64,000 nt of DNA from Parvicella tangerina (lineage in GTDB: Bacteria > Bacteroidota > Bacteroidia > Flavobacteriales_D > Parvicellaceae), in NCBI RefSeq assembly GCF_907165195.1, contig NZ_OU015584.1:3730978-3794977 (forward strand), given 5' to 3'. A model generated the notes under the pieces. It had not been told where the DNA came from. It did not search any database and saw only the letters and a list, made by a program, of their open reading frames with translations. Shown here in pieces: positions 18,673-27,650 of this stretch. The first letter of the stretch is position 1, and every line of letters begins with the position of its first letter. Position numbers and translations under genes: made by a program.

Positions 18673-19503
18673 ATGGATAAAACAAAAGTTCTATTTATAA
18701 CCCAGGCAATTGATCCTTTTATGGAGGGTCGTTCTTTTGCAGAACTGGTTAAAACATTAGCACATGGAACTCAAGAAAGCGGGAAGGAAATTCGTGTTTT
18801 CATGCCGAGATTCGGAGTAATCAATGAAAGAAGACATCAACTGCATGAGGTGATACGTCTGTCTGGGATGAACTTGATCATCAATGACTCAGACCACCCA
18901 TTGATCATAAAAGTAGCTTCAATACCTCAAGCTAGAATGCAGGTATATTTCATCGACAACGATGAGTTTTTCAAAAGAAAAGAGATTTTTCATGATAGAG
19001 AAACGGAAGAATTTTGTTCAGATAATGCTGACCGCGCACTATTCTTCAGTAGAGGCGTGCTAGAAACAGTTAAGAAACTTGGATGGACACCAGATCTTAT
19101 CCACTGTAATGGTTGGATGACAGGTTTTACTCCGCTTTACTTGAAGACGATGTATGCAGATGACCCTCACTTTAACGAGGCTAAAATCATGTACACCAGC
19201 TACAATGAAAATGAAAATGAAAAACTGGATAATAAAATTCTTGATCGATTAGCATTCGACAATATTGACGAAAGTAAAGCTTCAGTTGTGCAAGAGGGAT
19301 CTGTTTTGAATCTCAACAAATTAGCTATTGAGCATGCAGACGCTTTTGGAATTGGAGCAGAAGGATTGAATAGTGAGATTGTTGATTATGCCAATAAATT
19401 GGAAAAACCTACGTTAGCATATCAAACAGAGGAAACCTTGGTTGAAAAACATCAGGAGTTTTACACAGAAGTACTAGAGTTGAATGAAGTTATGGCCGAT
19501 TGA
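18673..19503 (+). CDS. Glycogen/starch synthase N-terminal (GT5-type) domain protein
   Basis: 276 residues corresponding to the starch-synthase catalytic N-terminal domain only (FITQAIDPFMEGRSFAELVK, VFMPRFGVINERRHQLHEV, WTPDLIHCNGWMTGFTPLYL). The C-terminal GT1 Rossmann half that binds ADP-glucose in GlgA is absent and the frame is intact, so this is a stand-alone single-domain form. Similar short proteins occur next to panC in Bacteroidota. The usual KxGGL loop is replaced by EGRSF, so glucosyltransferase activity is doubtful. Divergent from panC. Confidence 0.82.
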   Translation: MDKTKVLFITQAIDPFMEGRSFAELVKTLAHGTQESGKEIRVFMPRFGVINERRHQLHEVIRLSGMNLIINDSDHPLIIKVASIPQARMQVYFIDNDEFFKRKEIFHDRETEEFCSDNADRALFFSRGVLETVKKLGWTPDLIHCNGWMTGFTPLYLKTMYADDPHFNEAKIMYTSYNENENEKLDNKILDRLAFDNIDESKASVVQEGSVLNLNKLAIEHADAFGIGAEGLNSEIVDYANKLEKPTLAYQTEETLVEKHQEFYTEVLELNEVMAD

Positions 19504-19510
19504 TAAGCTA

Positions 19511-20845
19511 ATGAGAAACAATACTTTTTTTTCTAAGCGGATTGCAGTAATGCTTTCCGCTACTTTTTTTATTACTGGTGTCTTTATGACCGGTTGTAAA
19601 AAGAAAGACAATGAATTGGGGTTGGGACTGCATCCCGAGGAAGACCTTGTCGGGCTAAATACTACCGATACACTGTCTTTAATTACTTACAATGCATTAT
19701 CCGACTCGATTGTTACAGATGAATTAGCATCTTCTAATTTGCTTGGGAGCTATGTTGACCCTTTCTTAGGTAAGGTGTCATCCAGTATATATACGCATAT
19801 CCGTCTCGAAGGGGCGGTTGATTTTATTCCTAGCGGAGGAACAATCAATGACATCGCCATAGACAGCGCTGTGCTCTATCTTGATATAACTGGTTTTTAT
19901 GGTACTTTGGATGAGCAAACTTTTGAAGTTTATCAAGTAACCGAGGATTTTTACGAGGATTCTACGTATTACTCCAATTCCACGCTAACAACGGATGTTG
20001 TAAATTTAGTAGCTTCAGGCATGGGTTCAATTACTCCAAATGGAGATTTGCTTTCAATCCCTCTTAGCATCAATGATTTTGCTCAGCCTATTGTTAATCA
20101 AAGTGGAACTGGTGTGCTGGATGGCAACGATGGAGATGGGGAATTCATAGATTGGTTCAAAGGGCTTTACATTAAAGTAAACAATAGTTCTCAAATGGAG
20201 GGAGAAGGGGCAATACTATATCTTGACCTCGAGAGTTCAGCTTCCAGAGTAACTTTATTTTACAGAGATACCCTTGGAGCATCAACGGAACATGACACGC
20301 TCGAATTCGACTTCAACATTAATTCAAGTTGTGCAAGATTCTCAAATTTTAATCAGGATTATACTGGAACCATGGTTGACCAAGTGTTGAACGATTCAAC
20401 AATTGGTCAAGAAACTTTTTTCTCTCAAACGATGGGTGGAGTTAGAGCCAAGGTTGATATCCCTCATGCGTTGAACCTGCTCGATAGCGGAAACATTATT
20501 GTAAACAAAGCAGAGTTGGTACTTCCCGTGCAATATTATTCAGGAGATCCGCTCTACCCACCAGATTTACTCTATCTGGTAACCGAAAATGATGAAGGAG
20601 GTATAAGTTTTATCCCTGATTACAATGATTCTCCTGGTGGGAACTTTGACGATGATGAAAGTTCATACACGTTTAACATTACGCGTTACTATAATCAGTT
20701 AATTAGTGGCGAAATAAAAGCGCAACCCCTGACAATTGTTTCGTCTGGAAATGCGGTGAGTGCAAATCGAGTAGTTTTTAATGGTCCTGAAACGATTTTG
20801 AAGGACAAACCAAAAGTAGTAATAACCTATAGTAAATACGAATAG
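19511..20845 (+). CDS. DUF4270-family lipoprotein
   Basis: 444 residues from the ATG at 19511; an earlier in-frame start would overlap the preceding gene. Signal peptide with lipobox (FITGVFMTGCKKKD). It is beta-rich with the family pattern: N-terminal NELGLGLHPEEDLVGLNTTD, repeated SYVDPFLGK-like segments and a final KPKVVITYSKYE. Surface-exposed outer-membrane location is inferred. Function is not known. Conserved next to glmS in Bacteroidota, and here separated from it by only 2 bp. Confidence 0.85.
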   Translation: MRNNTFFSKRIAVMLSATFFITGVFMTGCKKKDNELGLGLHPEEDLVGLNTTDTLSLITYNALSDSIVTDELASSNLLGSYVDPFLGKVSSSIYTHIRLEGAVDFIPSGGTINDIAIDSAVLYLDITGFYGTLDEQTFEVYQVTEDFYEDSTYYSNSTLTTDVVNLVASGMGSITPNGDLLSIPLSINDFAQPIVNQSGTGVLDGNDGDGEFIDWFKGLYIKVNNSSQMEGEGAILYLDLESSASRVTLFYRDTLGASTEHDTLEFDFNINSSCARFSNFNQDYTGTMVDQVLNDSTIGQETFFSQTMGGVRAKVDIPHALNLLDSGNIIVNKAELVLPVQYYSGDPLYPPDLLYLVTENDEGGISFIPDYNDSPGGNFDDDESSYTFNITRYYNQLISGEIKAQPLTIVSSGNAVSANRVVFNGPETILKDKPKVVITYSKYE

Positions 20846-20847
20846 AC

Positions 20848-22689
20848 ATGTGTGGTATTGTAGCTTATATTGGGCATAGAGATGCCTATCCAGTCGTGAT
20901 CAAAGGGTTGCAGCGTTTAGAATATCGAGGATATGACAGTGCTGGTGTTGCCTTGAACTGTGGTGAGGAGCTGAACCTTTATAAAAAACAAGGTAAAGTT
21001 GCCGAATTAGAAGCTTATGCCAAGGATTTAGACACATCCGGAAACATAGGTATTGGACATACCCGATGGGCCACTCACGGGGAACCAAACGATGTGAATG
21101 CTCACCCTCACCCATCTGGAAACGGGAAATTTGCTCTTGTTCATAACGGAATTATTGAGAACTATGCAGTCATCAAGGAAGAATTAGTAAAAAGAGGACA
21201 TGTCTTTCAAAGTGAAACGGACACTGAGGTTCTGATGCACTTAATAGAAGATGTGATGGATAAGCAAAAATGCAACCTCTTTACTGCGGTAAGAATTGCT
21301 CTGAATGAGGTGGTGGGTGCTTATGCCATCGTGGTTATCTCAAAAGACAATAAGAACGAGTTGATTGCAGCACGAAAAAGTTCACCACTGGTTATCGGAA
21401 TCGGAAAAAATGAATACTTCTGTGCCTCTGATGCTACGCCAATTGTTGAATACACTAAAAATGTTGTTTACCTGGATGATGGTGAAATTGCAAAGATCAA
21501 TCTACAAGAAGGCTTAAAACTCAAAACCATAAAAAATCAGGAGATCACTCCTTATGTGCAAGAGCTAGAGCTCAAACTAGAAGCTCTTGAAAAAGGTGGA
21601 TATGATCATTTCATGCTTAAAGAGATCTATGAGCAGCCACGATCTATTCACGATTGTATGCGTGGAAGGATTAACTTAGAAGATCAGCTGGTATCTCTAG
21701 GAGGAATTCTTGAGTATAAGGATCAAATTGTAAATGCCAACAGGATCATCTTTGTTGCTTGTGGTACGTCTTGGCATGCTGGACTAGTAGGAGAGTATTT
21801 GTTCGAAGAACTTGCCAGAACTCCTGTGGAGGTGGAGTATGCTTCTGAATTCAGGTATAGAAATCCTGTGATCAATGAGGGTGATGTGGTCATTGCAATT
21901 TCTCAGTCTGGTGAAACAGCTGATACACTTGCTGCCATTGAATTGGCAAAGTCAAAAGGAGCGCTGATTGTTGGTATTTGTAACGTTGTAGGAAGTTCAA
22001 TTTCCAGAGCAACGCATTGTGGTAGCTACACGCATGCTGGGCCAGAAATTGGTGTGGCTTCTACGAAAGCTTTCACAGCTCAAGTAACCGTTTTAACCTT
22101 AATGGCTTTGATGATTGGTCGAGAAAAAGATACGATCTCAAATGAACGTTTCACCAGGTTGTTGATTGATCTTCATAACATTCCAGACAAAGTGGAAAGT
22201 GTACTGAAAAGTGACGCAAAGATCCAACATATCGCAGACATTTATAAAGACGCACCTAATGCTCTATACCTGGGGAGAGGAATCAATTTTCCAGTAGCAC
22301 TTGAGGGGGCTTTGAAGTTAAAAGAGATTTCCTACATTCATGCTGAAGGTTATCCTGCGGCTGAGATGAAGCACGGGCCTATCGCACTAATTGATGAGGA
22401 AATGCCCACTGTCGTGATTGCAACAAAAGATGCGAGCTATGAAAAAGTGGTGAGCAATATTCAGGAGGTCAAAGCAAGAAAAGGAAAAGTAATCGCTATC
22501 GTCACTAAAGGAGATTCAGTAGTGAGCGGAATTGCAGATCACGTAGTTGAAATTCCAAAGACGGATGACTTACTTGTTCCGCTAATTGCGACCATACCAT
22601 TGCAGCTGTTGAGTTATCATATTGCCGTGATGAGAGGGTGCAATGTTGACCAACCCAGAAATCTGGCTAAATCTGTTACGGTTGAGTAA
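20848..22689 (+). CDS. glmS: Glutamine--fructose-6-phosphate aminotransferase (isomerizing)
   Basis: 613 residues. It makes glucosamine-6-phosphate for peptidoglycan and LPS. N-terminal class II glutaminase with the nucleophile Cys2 in MCGIVAYIGH, GHTRWATHG and HNGIIENY; two SIS domains from about residue 290 (CGTSWHAGL, SQSGETADTLAA, STKAFTAQV, and AEGYPAAEMKHGPIALI); the typical C-terminus DQPRNLAKSVTVE. Length is standard. It provides the amino sugar that MurA uses after conversion to UDP-GlcNAc. No upstream ribozyme-like element is possible in the 2-bp gap. Confidence 0.98.
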   Translation: MCGIVAYIGHRDAYPVVIKGLQRLEYRGYDSAGVALNCGEELNLYKKQGKVAELEAYAKDLDTSGNIGIGHTRWATHGEPNDVNAHPHPSGNGKFALVHNGIIENYAVIKEELVKRGHVFQSETDTEVLMHLIEDVMDKQKCNLFTAVRIALNEVVGAYAIVVISKDNKNELIAARKSSPLVIGIGKNEYFCASDATPIVEYTKNVVYLDDGEIAKINLQEGLKLKTIKNQEITPYVQELELKLEALEKGGYDHFMLKEIYEQPRSIHDCMRGRINLEDQLVSLGGILEYKDQIVNANRIIFVACGTSWHAGLVGEYLFEELARTPVEVEYASEFRYRNPVINEGDVVIAISQSGETADTLAAIELAKSKGALIVGICNVVGSSISRATHCGSYTHAGPEIGVASTKAFTAQVTVLTLMALMIGREKDTISNERFTRLLIDLHNIPDKVESVLKSDAKIQHIADIYKDAPNALYLGRGINFPVALEGALKLKEISYIHAEGYPAAEMKHGPIALIDEEMPTVVIATKDASYEKVVSNIQEVKARKGKVIAIVTKGDSVVSGIADHVVEIPKTDDLLVPLIATIPLQLLSYHIAVMRGCNVDQPRNLAKSVTVE

Positions 22690-22751
22690 TTGTTTTCAAT
22701 TATTGATGCAACCATTTCAGTATTCGCTGTCTGCTAAGTAACCCTATGCTG

Positions 22752-23396
22752 ATGAAAATCAAGAAAGCCTATCTCATAACGCTATTCGGCCTATTTTTAG
22801 GATTAACTGGAAAAGCTCAAGAAATGAGTACAACAGGGATGTTCTCGCTTGGGTCCCGATCTACCTTAAGCCTCTTCAATCATTATGGAAGTGGCATTGG
22901 CACGGGTGTAGGAGGGCAATTCAGAATCCAACTTTCGGATCGGGTAAACACGGAATGGTATTTAGACTATATCACCTCTGATGCCCAAGGTTTGATTGGT
23001 AGAAAAGACTTGCATATTGGTTGGTCTGTTTTCTTTTACTATTTGAAAAACAACTCTTCTTCCGAGAAGTTACTCCAACCTTTCTTTGAGGTGGGGCATT
23101 GCTTTGATCATACCTTCGTAAATGAAATTGGGACCGATAACTTTTTAGAACGCTGGAGTTCGGCTGCTCAACTCGGAACAGGTCTTTCATTCAATTTAAC
23201 ACCCAGGCTCGATTTCACATCAAAAGTGCAATACATGATTCACTTAGGTAGCGACATTGATGCGGAAATTTATGATGACGGTCATGATCATCATCATGTA
23301 TCCTTAAGCAAAAATAAAGGCGTTGATCTTGAAGGTCATTTCCTTGTCACACTGAGTATGAACTATAAAATTGGTCAGCTATGGGGAAGACAATAA
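22752..23396 (+). CDS. Outer-membrane beta-barrel-like protein with His cluster
   Basis: About 214 residues (ATG at 22752 or 22746), with a signal peptide ending near TGKAQEM. Alternating polar and hydrophobic strands and a terminal aromatic-rich strand suggest a small beta barrel. A DDGHDHHHV segment near residue 178 could bind metal, but that is inference. It overlaps the next gene by 16 bp, indicating co-expression. No specific family recognised. Confidence 0.7.
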   Translation: MKIKKAYLITLFGLFLGLTGKAQEMSTTGMFSLGSRSTLSLFNHYGSGIGTGVGGQFRIQLSDRVNTEWYLDYITSDAQGLIGRKDLHIGWSVFFYYLKNNSSSEKLLQPFFEVGHCFDHTFVNEIGTDNFLERWSSAAQLGTGLSFNLTPRLDFTSKVQYMIHLGSDIDAEIYDDGHDHHHVSLSKNKGVDLEGHFLVTLSMNYKIGQLWGRQ

Positions 23397-23956
23397 TTGC
23401 TACCGTCATTACCGTTTTGGTTTCATCCTTGTGTTTTTGTCAAAATCTTGAGACGAGAAGACATCTTCTTGGGGGTTCCGCAACGATCAGTCCAGGTTTT
23501 CAACAAAGCAACCCAGATATGAATATCTACGTGCACGGGTTTGCCTATTTCTATCCTGAACCTAAGGTGTCGCTTAATGGAGAAGTCTACTGGTACACTG
23601 GTGCGCAAGAACAAGAAACATTACTCGCAGAAAACAGTACACTAGTATTTGGCCCCAACTATCATTTCCTTAAAGATGGACCGTTAGATCCGCATATTGG
23701 TATCATGCCAGCAATAAGTCTGGTATCTGCAATTGATCGCACCACTTCTCAACCATCTGTTGGAGCATACAGCTTAGTACCCCTAGTTGCTTTGAATGCG
23801 GGGGTAAGGTATCATTTCATGAAGTGGTTTAATGTCTTTGCAAACGCACGTTATATGATGGGAACCCTTACTGAGAACTATCCTAAAGCACTTTCCATGA
23901 ATGAATGGCGTATTTCTTTTGGGTTGGGATTTAACGTCTATAGTTCGAAGGAATAA
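23381..23956 (+). CDS. Outer-membrane beta-barrel-like protein
   Basis: 191 residues; signal peptide (IIATVITVLVSSLCFCQ) followed by beta-strand-like segments ending in an aromatic-containing last strand (WRISFGLGFNVYSSK). Its strand pattern resembles that of the upstream neighbour, and the two genes overlap by 16 bp. Together they may form an outer-membrane pair. Substrate or partner unknown. Confidence 0.7.
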   Translation: MGKTIIATVITVLVSSLCFCQNLETRRHLLGGSATISPGFQQSNPDMNIYVHGFAYFYPEPKVSLNGEVYWYTGAQEQETLLAENSTLVFGPNYHFLKDGPLDPHIGIMPAISLVSAIDRTTSQPSVGAYSLVPLVALNAGVRYHFMKWFNVFANARYMMGTLTENYPKALSMNEWRISFGLGFNVYSSKE

Positions 23957-23991
23957 GCATTGAAACAATCTCGTAGAAAAAGCACTCGACT

Positions 23992-24288
23992 CTACTTGTC
24001 ATCTTTCTTGTGTTTTCTGGCAATGTATTCTGAGGGAGCTTCTAGAAAGTGGGCATAGTCAAATTCAAAATCCAATAATTCAGGTAAGGAACAGTCTAAT
24101 GCTGCCGCAAGCTTCACCAAGGTAATCACTTGCGGATTTGATCGACCATTTTCGATCACGCTCAAATTTGACTTTTCCATACCAATTCGATAAGCCAGTT
24201 CAGCTTGAGAAATGTTCAGTTCTTTTCTTAGGCGAACTATATTTGTTCCGAGTCTTTTCAGAAAATTCAAATCGGTGGAATCAACCAT
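23992..24288 (-). CDS. XRE-family HTH transcriptional regulator
   Basis: 98 residues with a Cro/C1-type HTH at about 12-66 (LRKELNISQAELAYRIG, KSNLSVIENGRSNP) and a short basic, His/Lys-rich tail. No sensory domain. It is transcribed away from the EGF-like lipoprotein and nuclease genes, across a 95-bp intergenic region that holds two -7-like elements, so it probably controls that divergent promoter. Such small XRE proteins often accompany restriction or toxin-type loci. Confidence 0.9.
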   Translation of the reverse strand: MVDSTDLNFLKRLGTNIVRLRKELNISQAELAYRIGMEKSNLSVIENGRSNPQVITLVKLAAALDCSLPELLDFEFDYAHFLEAPSEYIARKHKKDDK

Positions 24289-24335
24289 GAATCTAAAGTC
24301 CAGAAAAACACATCGGTGTCAGTTATGTATTTACA

Positions 24336-24352
24336 TATTTTTGCTATGTTTG
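24336..24352 (+). promoter_or_regulatory. Two overlapping-region -7 elements upstream of the EGF-like lipoprotein
   Basis: TATTTTTG at 24336-24343 and TATGTTTG at 24345-24352 both fit TAnnTTTG. The second leaves a leader of about 25 nt before the ATG at 24384. The divergent XRE gene makes this a likely regulated promoter. Confidence 0.5.
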
Positions 24353-24383
24353 TAAGACAAACCCTTTTCAAACAACAAAAAAC

Positions 24384-25025
24384 ATGAAAATAAAGTTTCT
24401 TCTCACAACAATCTTAGTTTCGGTTTCTTTAACTATTACTAACTGCAAAAAAGAAGGCTGTACAGATCCAACTGCCACTAACTACAACTCATCTGCTAAG
24501 AAAAATGACGGAAGCTGTATCTACCCTGACCCAGACCCATGTGACGGTATATCCTGTTTAAATGGTGGTTATTGCGCAAATGGAACTTGCAATTGCCCTG
24601 ATGGCTACTCTGGTTCAGACTGTGGCGTAGCACTTACTCCTACTTCAATGTCAATTACATCAGCTACCCTTACAGCCTATCCAATGACAAATGGAGGTGC
24701 AGGATGGGACCCATCATCAGGGCCAGATGTATATATAACAATCAACTCTGGGACAAGTGCAAATAATAATGAGTTTCAATCATCTTATTTTGCAGATGTC
24801 ACTGGCCAAAGTTTGACATTTACCAATGGATTCCCTATTTCTGTTCCATCACCAGCTTCAAATTACACGATAGGTATTTGGGATTATGAAACTTCGACAG
24901 GCTTAGAAGAATTCATGACTGGATTATACTTTACTCCAATAGATCACGACAGTGGATTTCCTCCTACAATAACACTGTCAACTGCTTCTATGAGTATCAC
25001 TTTGAACGTTGAATGGCAATTTTGA
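24384..25025 (+). CDS. Lipoprotein with an EGF-like domain
   Basis: 213 residues. Signal peptide and lipobox (SVSLTITNCKKEG), then a short repeat-like segment (CTDPTATNYNSSAKKNDGSC) that resembles motifs in marine Bacteroidota surface proteins. A compact EGF-like Cys module follows (CDGISCLNGG, CANGTCNCPDGYSGSDC), then a C2-like or immunoglobulin-like beta domain of about 120 residues. Likely exposed on the cell surface. It precedes the frame-broken nuclease by 12 bp on the same strand, an odd functional pairing. Confidence 0.85.
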   Translation: MKIKFLLTTILVSVSLTITNCKKEGCTDPTATNYNSSAKKNDGSCIYPDPDPCDGISCLNGGYCANGTCNCPDGYSGSDCGVALTPTSMSITSATLTAYPMTNGGAGWDPSSGPDVYITINSGTSANNNEFQSSYFADVTGQSLTFTNGFPISVPSPASNYTIGIWDYETSTGLEEFMTGLYFTPIDHDSGFPPTITLSTASMSITLNVEWQF

Positions 25026-25037
25026 CAAAATAAAACC

Positions 25038-26086
25038 ATGGAAATACAGAGTCAACTTAGAGCACTATCGGAAAAAGTAGATCAATTAAAAGATCAAATA
25101 GGAACAGAAGAAGCTACAAAAACAGCTTTCGTTCTTCCCTTTATTCATCAACTTGGATATGACATTTTTAATCCAACAGAAGTTGTTCCAGAGTTCACCG
25201 CAGACATCGGATTAAAAAAGGAGAAAAGGTAGATTATGCCATATTCCAAAACGGAGAGCCCATTCTAATTGTAGAGTGTAAGCATTGGAAAGAAAATCTG
25301 GACGTTCACAACTCGCAGCTATTTCGCTATTTTCATGTAAGCAAAGCACGATTTGCCTTGTTAACCAACGGTATTGAATACCGGTTCTATACTGATCTTG
25401 AATCAACTAACAAAATGGATGAAAAACCATTTTTAGAATTCAACATTACTTCTCTCAAGGACTCGACTATCAATGAAATTTCAAAGTTTCACAAGTCCAA
25501 TTTTGATGTAGACAAAATCGTTAGTAATGCCAGTTCTCTTAAGTACACCAAGGAAATTAAGAAACTGCTTATTCAAGAATTCGAAACACCGTCAAAAGAG
25601 TTCATAAGGCTTTTCACAAATCAGGTGTACTCAGGTAGATTGACAGAAAATGTTACTGCACAATTCAGCGAATTGGTGAAGAAAGCTGTAAATCAATTAA
25701 TCAGTGAAAGGGTCAATGATCGGCTCACTTCGGCACTTACGAAAGAGACAGAACAGCAAGCAGAAGAAAATCAAGAAGAAGAACCAGAAAGCAAAATTGT
25801 CACTACAGAGGAAGAGCTTGAGGGTTACAGAATCGTAACCGCAATCGTTCGAAGAAAAGTTACAACAGATCGAATAGCCCATCGAGATACCCAATCCTAT
25901 TTTGGGATACTACTAGATGATAACAATCGCAAACCCATTTGCAGACTCCACTTAAACGGAGGTAATAAGTATATCGGTCTATTCGATGAAAACAAGAATG
26001 AAACGAGGGAGCTGTTGGAATCAATAGATGACATCTACAACTATGAAGATCAGTTACTGAAAACGATTGATTACTACGAAAAGTGA
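25038..26086 (+). pseudogene. Type I restriction HSDR_N-like PD-(D/E)XK nuclease, frame broken at 25214-25220 (possible -1 frameshift)
   Basis: The first part (MEIQSQLRAL..., 64 codons to TAG 25230) and the second part, in the -1 frame (…GEKVDYAIFQNGEPILIVECKHW…), together make one protein of about 349 residues. The joined sequence gives the nuclease core: Asp in VDYAIF and the ECK in ILIVECKHW. This matches the N-terminal domain of HsdR and its stand-alone relatives. Residues 130-349 are helical and acidic, followed by a C-terminal beta region. Neither half has a complete active site upstream of the break. The break coincides with A AAA AAG in the zero frame, so programmed frameshifting, transcript slippage, mutation or a homopolymer sequencing error are all possible. 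Confidence 0.8.
25214..25220 (+). other. A AAA AAG slippery heptamer in the nuclease gene
   Basis: Zero-frame codons are TTA AAA AAG GAG. A -1 slip on AAA AAG moves reading to GGA GAA AAG GTA, exactly the frame of the rest of the nuclease. The zero-frame TAG is at 25230-25232, 9 bases after the heptamer. This is the same heptamer used by dnaX and many IS3-type frameshifts. I see no obvious strong stem-loop directly downstream. Confidence 0.6.
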
Positions 26087-26092
26087 CTTCTA

Positions 26093-27157
26093 TTAGTCCT
26101 TAAGACTAATCCTTTGTCTACATTCAGCTCCATTTTCAAGCTTGATTTTTACGTAGACCTCATCTTCATCATCAAAACTCCAAACTGGAATGGACTTAGA
26201 ACGTGCATTGAGGTCTTCCAATTCAAGTAGGTTCTTTCCTTTTTTCTTTTCAATAATGATCTCTTTCATCTTTACTTGAGCGCTAACCTTTATTGTACTT
26301 CCTTTGAGATATACCTTGATGAGCTGAGCAAAGTCAGACACAAAGTATCTGGCCAGCTCTGCTTCAAAAATATCAACTTGTTCGCTGGTGTAATAAATTC
26401 TACCACCTGATACTGATATCCCCTCCGTTTGGAATCCATTGGGTGAAGTCACAGGTAAAGTAACTTCGAGTGATGCATGATTTCCATCAAAATCCTTCAG
26501 GTAGGTGATAAACGGGAATTTACCATAGCCAATCAGAAAAAGACTGTTGTGCTTTTCACTAAAAAAAGCATCGGTAACCTTTCCAAAAACATCAATTTTC
26601 TCTTCCTCTTCCAACTCGTATTCACCTGGTTTTGTGGGCACTTCATAAATCTTTGACTCGTCCTTCTCCCAGTTTTTAGAAATAAGGTATAACTTATCGT
26701 TCCGTACAAAGAGTCCTTCTCCATCGAATTCATGATCATGTCCTTTATGTTTAAAATCATCCTGATCTTCGTATGAAATCTCAATCTCTTCAGCATTTAG
26801 AGCTCCACTTTTTAATCCTTCGATCGGACACTTGTAGATAACCAGATCTTTTCGTCCTCCCATATTATTACCAATATCTCCAATGTAGATGTACTTACCA
26901 TCTGTTGTAATGGCCTCCCAATCTTTATTTTTTGCTCCCTTCACTGGCAACGTTCGCAGCACTTCTCCAGAAAGTGTATCCAGTTGATAGAGTTCAGGCT
27001 CTCCTCCAGAATCATTGAACGTGTAGAACGCTCCTTCCCAAATCAAAAGACCAGATGTTTCTTTAACCTCTTCAGAAAGTGTGGTCAACTGGTGGGCTTG
27101 CTGTGCATTACAGCTAAAAAGAAAAAAGCAAAGTAAAATTGAGAGCAGTTTTACCAT
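26093..27157 (-). CDS. Lipoprotein with beta-propeller-like repeats, unknown function
   Basis: 354 residues from the ATG at 27157 (MVKLLSILLCFFLFSCNAQQ); this start places a clean lipoprotein signal at the N-terminus, one base after the paaD stop. Repeated blade-like segments (LLIWEGAFYTFNDSGGEPELYQLD, shown only in part as GAFYTFNDSGGE; KYIYIGDIGNNMGGRKDLVI; HNSLFLIGYGKFPFI) suggest a propeller related to SdiA-regulated or esterase-like proteins. Last gene of the seven-gene operon. Confidence 0.75.
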   Translation of the reverse strand: MVKLLSILLCFFLFSCNAQQAHQLTTLSEEVKETSGLLIWEGAFYTFNDSGGEPELYQLDTLSGEVLRTLPVKGAKNKDWEAITTDGKYIYIGDIGNNMGGRKDLVIYKCPIEGLKSGALNAEEIEISYEDQDDFKHKGHDHEFDGEGLFVRNDKLYLISKNWEKDESKIYEVPTKPGEYELEEEEKIDVFGKVTDAFFSEKHNSLFLIGYGKFPFITYLKDFDGNHASLEVTLPVTSPNGFQTEGISVSGGRIYYTSEQVDIFEAELARYFVSDFAQLIKVYLKGSTIKVSAQVKMKEIIIEKKKGKNLLELEDLNARSKSIPVWSFDDEDEVYVKIKLENGAECRQRISLKD

Positions 27158-27158
27158 C

Positions 27159-27650
27159 TTAAATACACTTGAAGTAGTCAAACGGTTCCTTACAGTTGTT
27201 ACATTGATAGAGCGCCTTACAAGCTGTAGAGCCAAACTGACTAATCATCTTGGTGTCTTCAGATTTACATTGCGGACAAATGACTTTTTTCTTCTCTTTT
27301 CCAATGATATAATTTTTGTCTGAAGTTTTTTCCTGAGGGGGGGCAATTCCATAGTCCTGCAATTTTTGCTTTGCGTTGTCACTCATCCAATCGGTAGTCC
27401 ATGCGGGCTCATACTGGGTTTCTATATGAACATTACTCACCCCGTTATCCTTAAGCGTTTTCAAGATATCATCCTCAAACTGATTCATCGCAGGACAGCC
27501 TGTATAAGTTGGTGTAATTGTAATCACAAAATCATCACTCACTCGTTCTACCTTGCGTATAACACCCAAATCAACAATGGTTAAAACAGGTATCTCTGGA
27601 TCAGGAATATCCTTGATCAGGTCATAAATATGTTGCTCTTCTTTATTCAC
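27159..27650 (-). CDS. paaD: PaaD-like MIP18/DUF59 protein with C-terminal zinc ribbon
   Basis: 163 residues. The N-terminal DUF59 (MIP18) domain (IPDPEIPVLTIVDLGVI, TPTYTGCPAM) is joined to a C-terminal Cys4 zinc ribbon (CPQCKSED…YQCNNCKEPFDYFKC), which is the layout of PaaD/PaaJ of the phenylacetyl-CoA epoxidase system. No paaABC or paaE is visible here; the neighbour is sufE (8-bp overlap). PaaD is thought to help Fe-S or diiron maturation, so a role in general Fe-S assembly is an equally good reading. Confidence 0.88.
   Translation of the reverse strand: MNKEEQHIYDLIKDIPDPEIPVLTIVDLGVIRKVERVSDDFVITITPTYTGCPAMNQFEDDILKTLKDNGVSNVHIETQYEPAWTTDWMSDNAKQKLQDYGIAPPQEKTSDKNYIIGKEKKKVICPQCKSEDTKMISQFGSTACKALYQCNNCKEPFDYFKCI

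Noticed and set aside
27158-27235. Upstream start for the propeller lipoprotein at 27235
   Set aside because: The extension lies inside paaD and would destroy the lipoprotein signal; ATG 27157 gives a lipobox.
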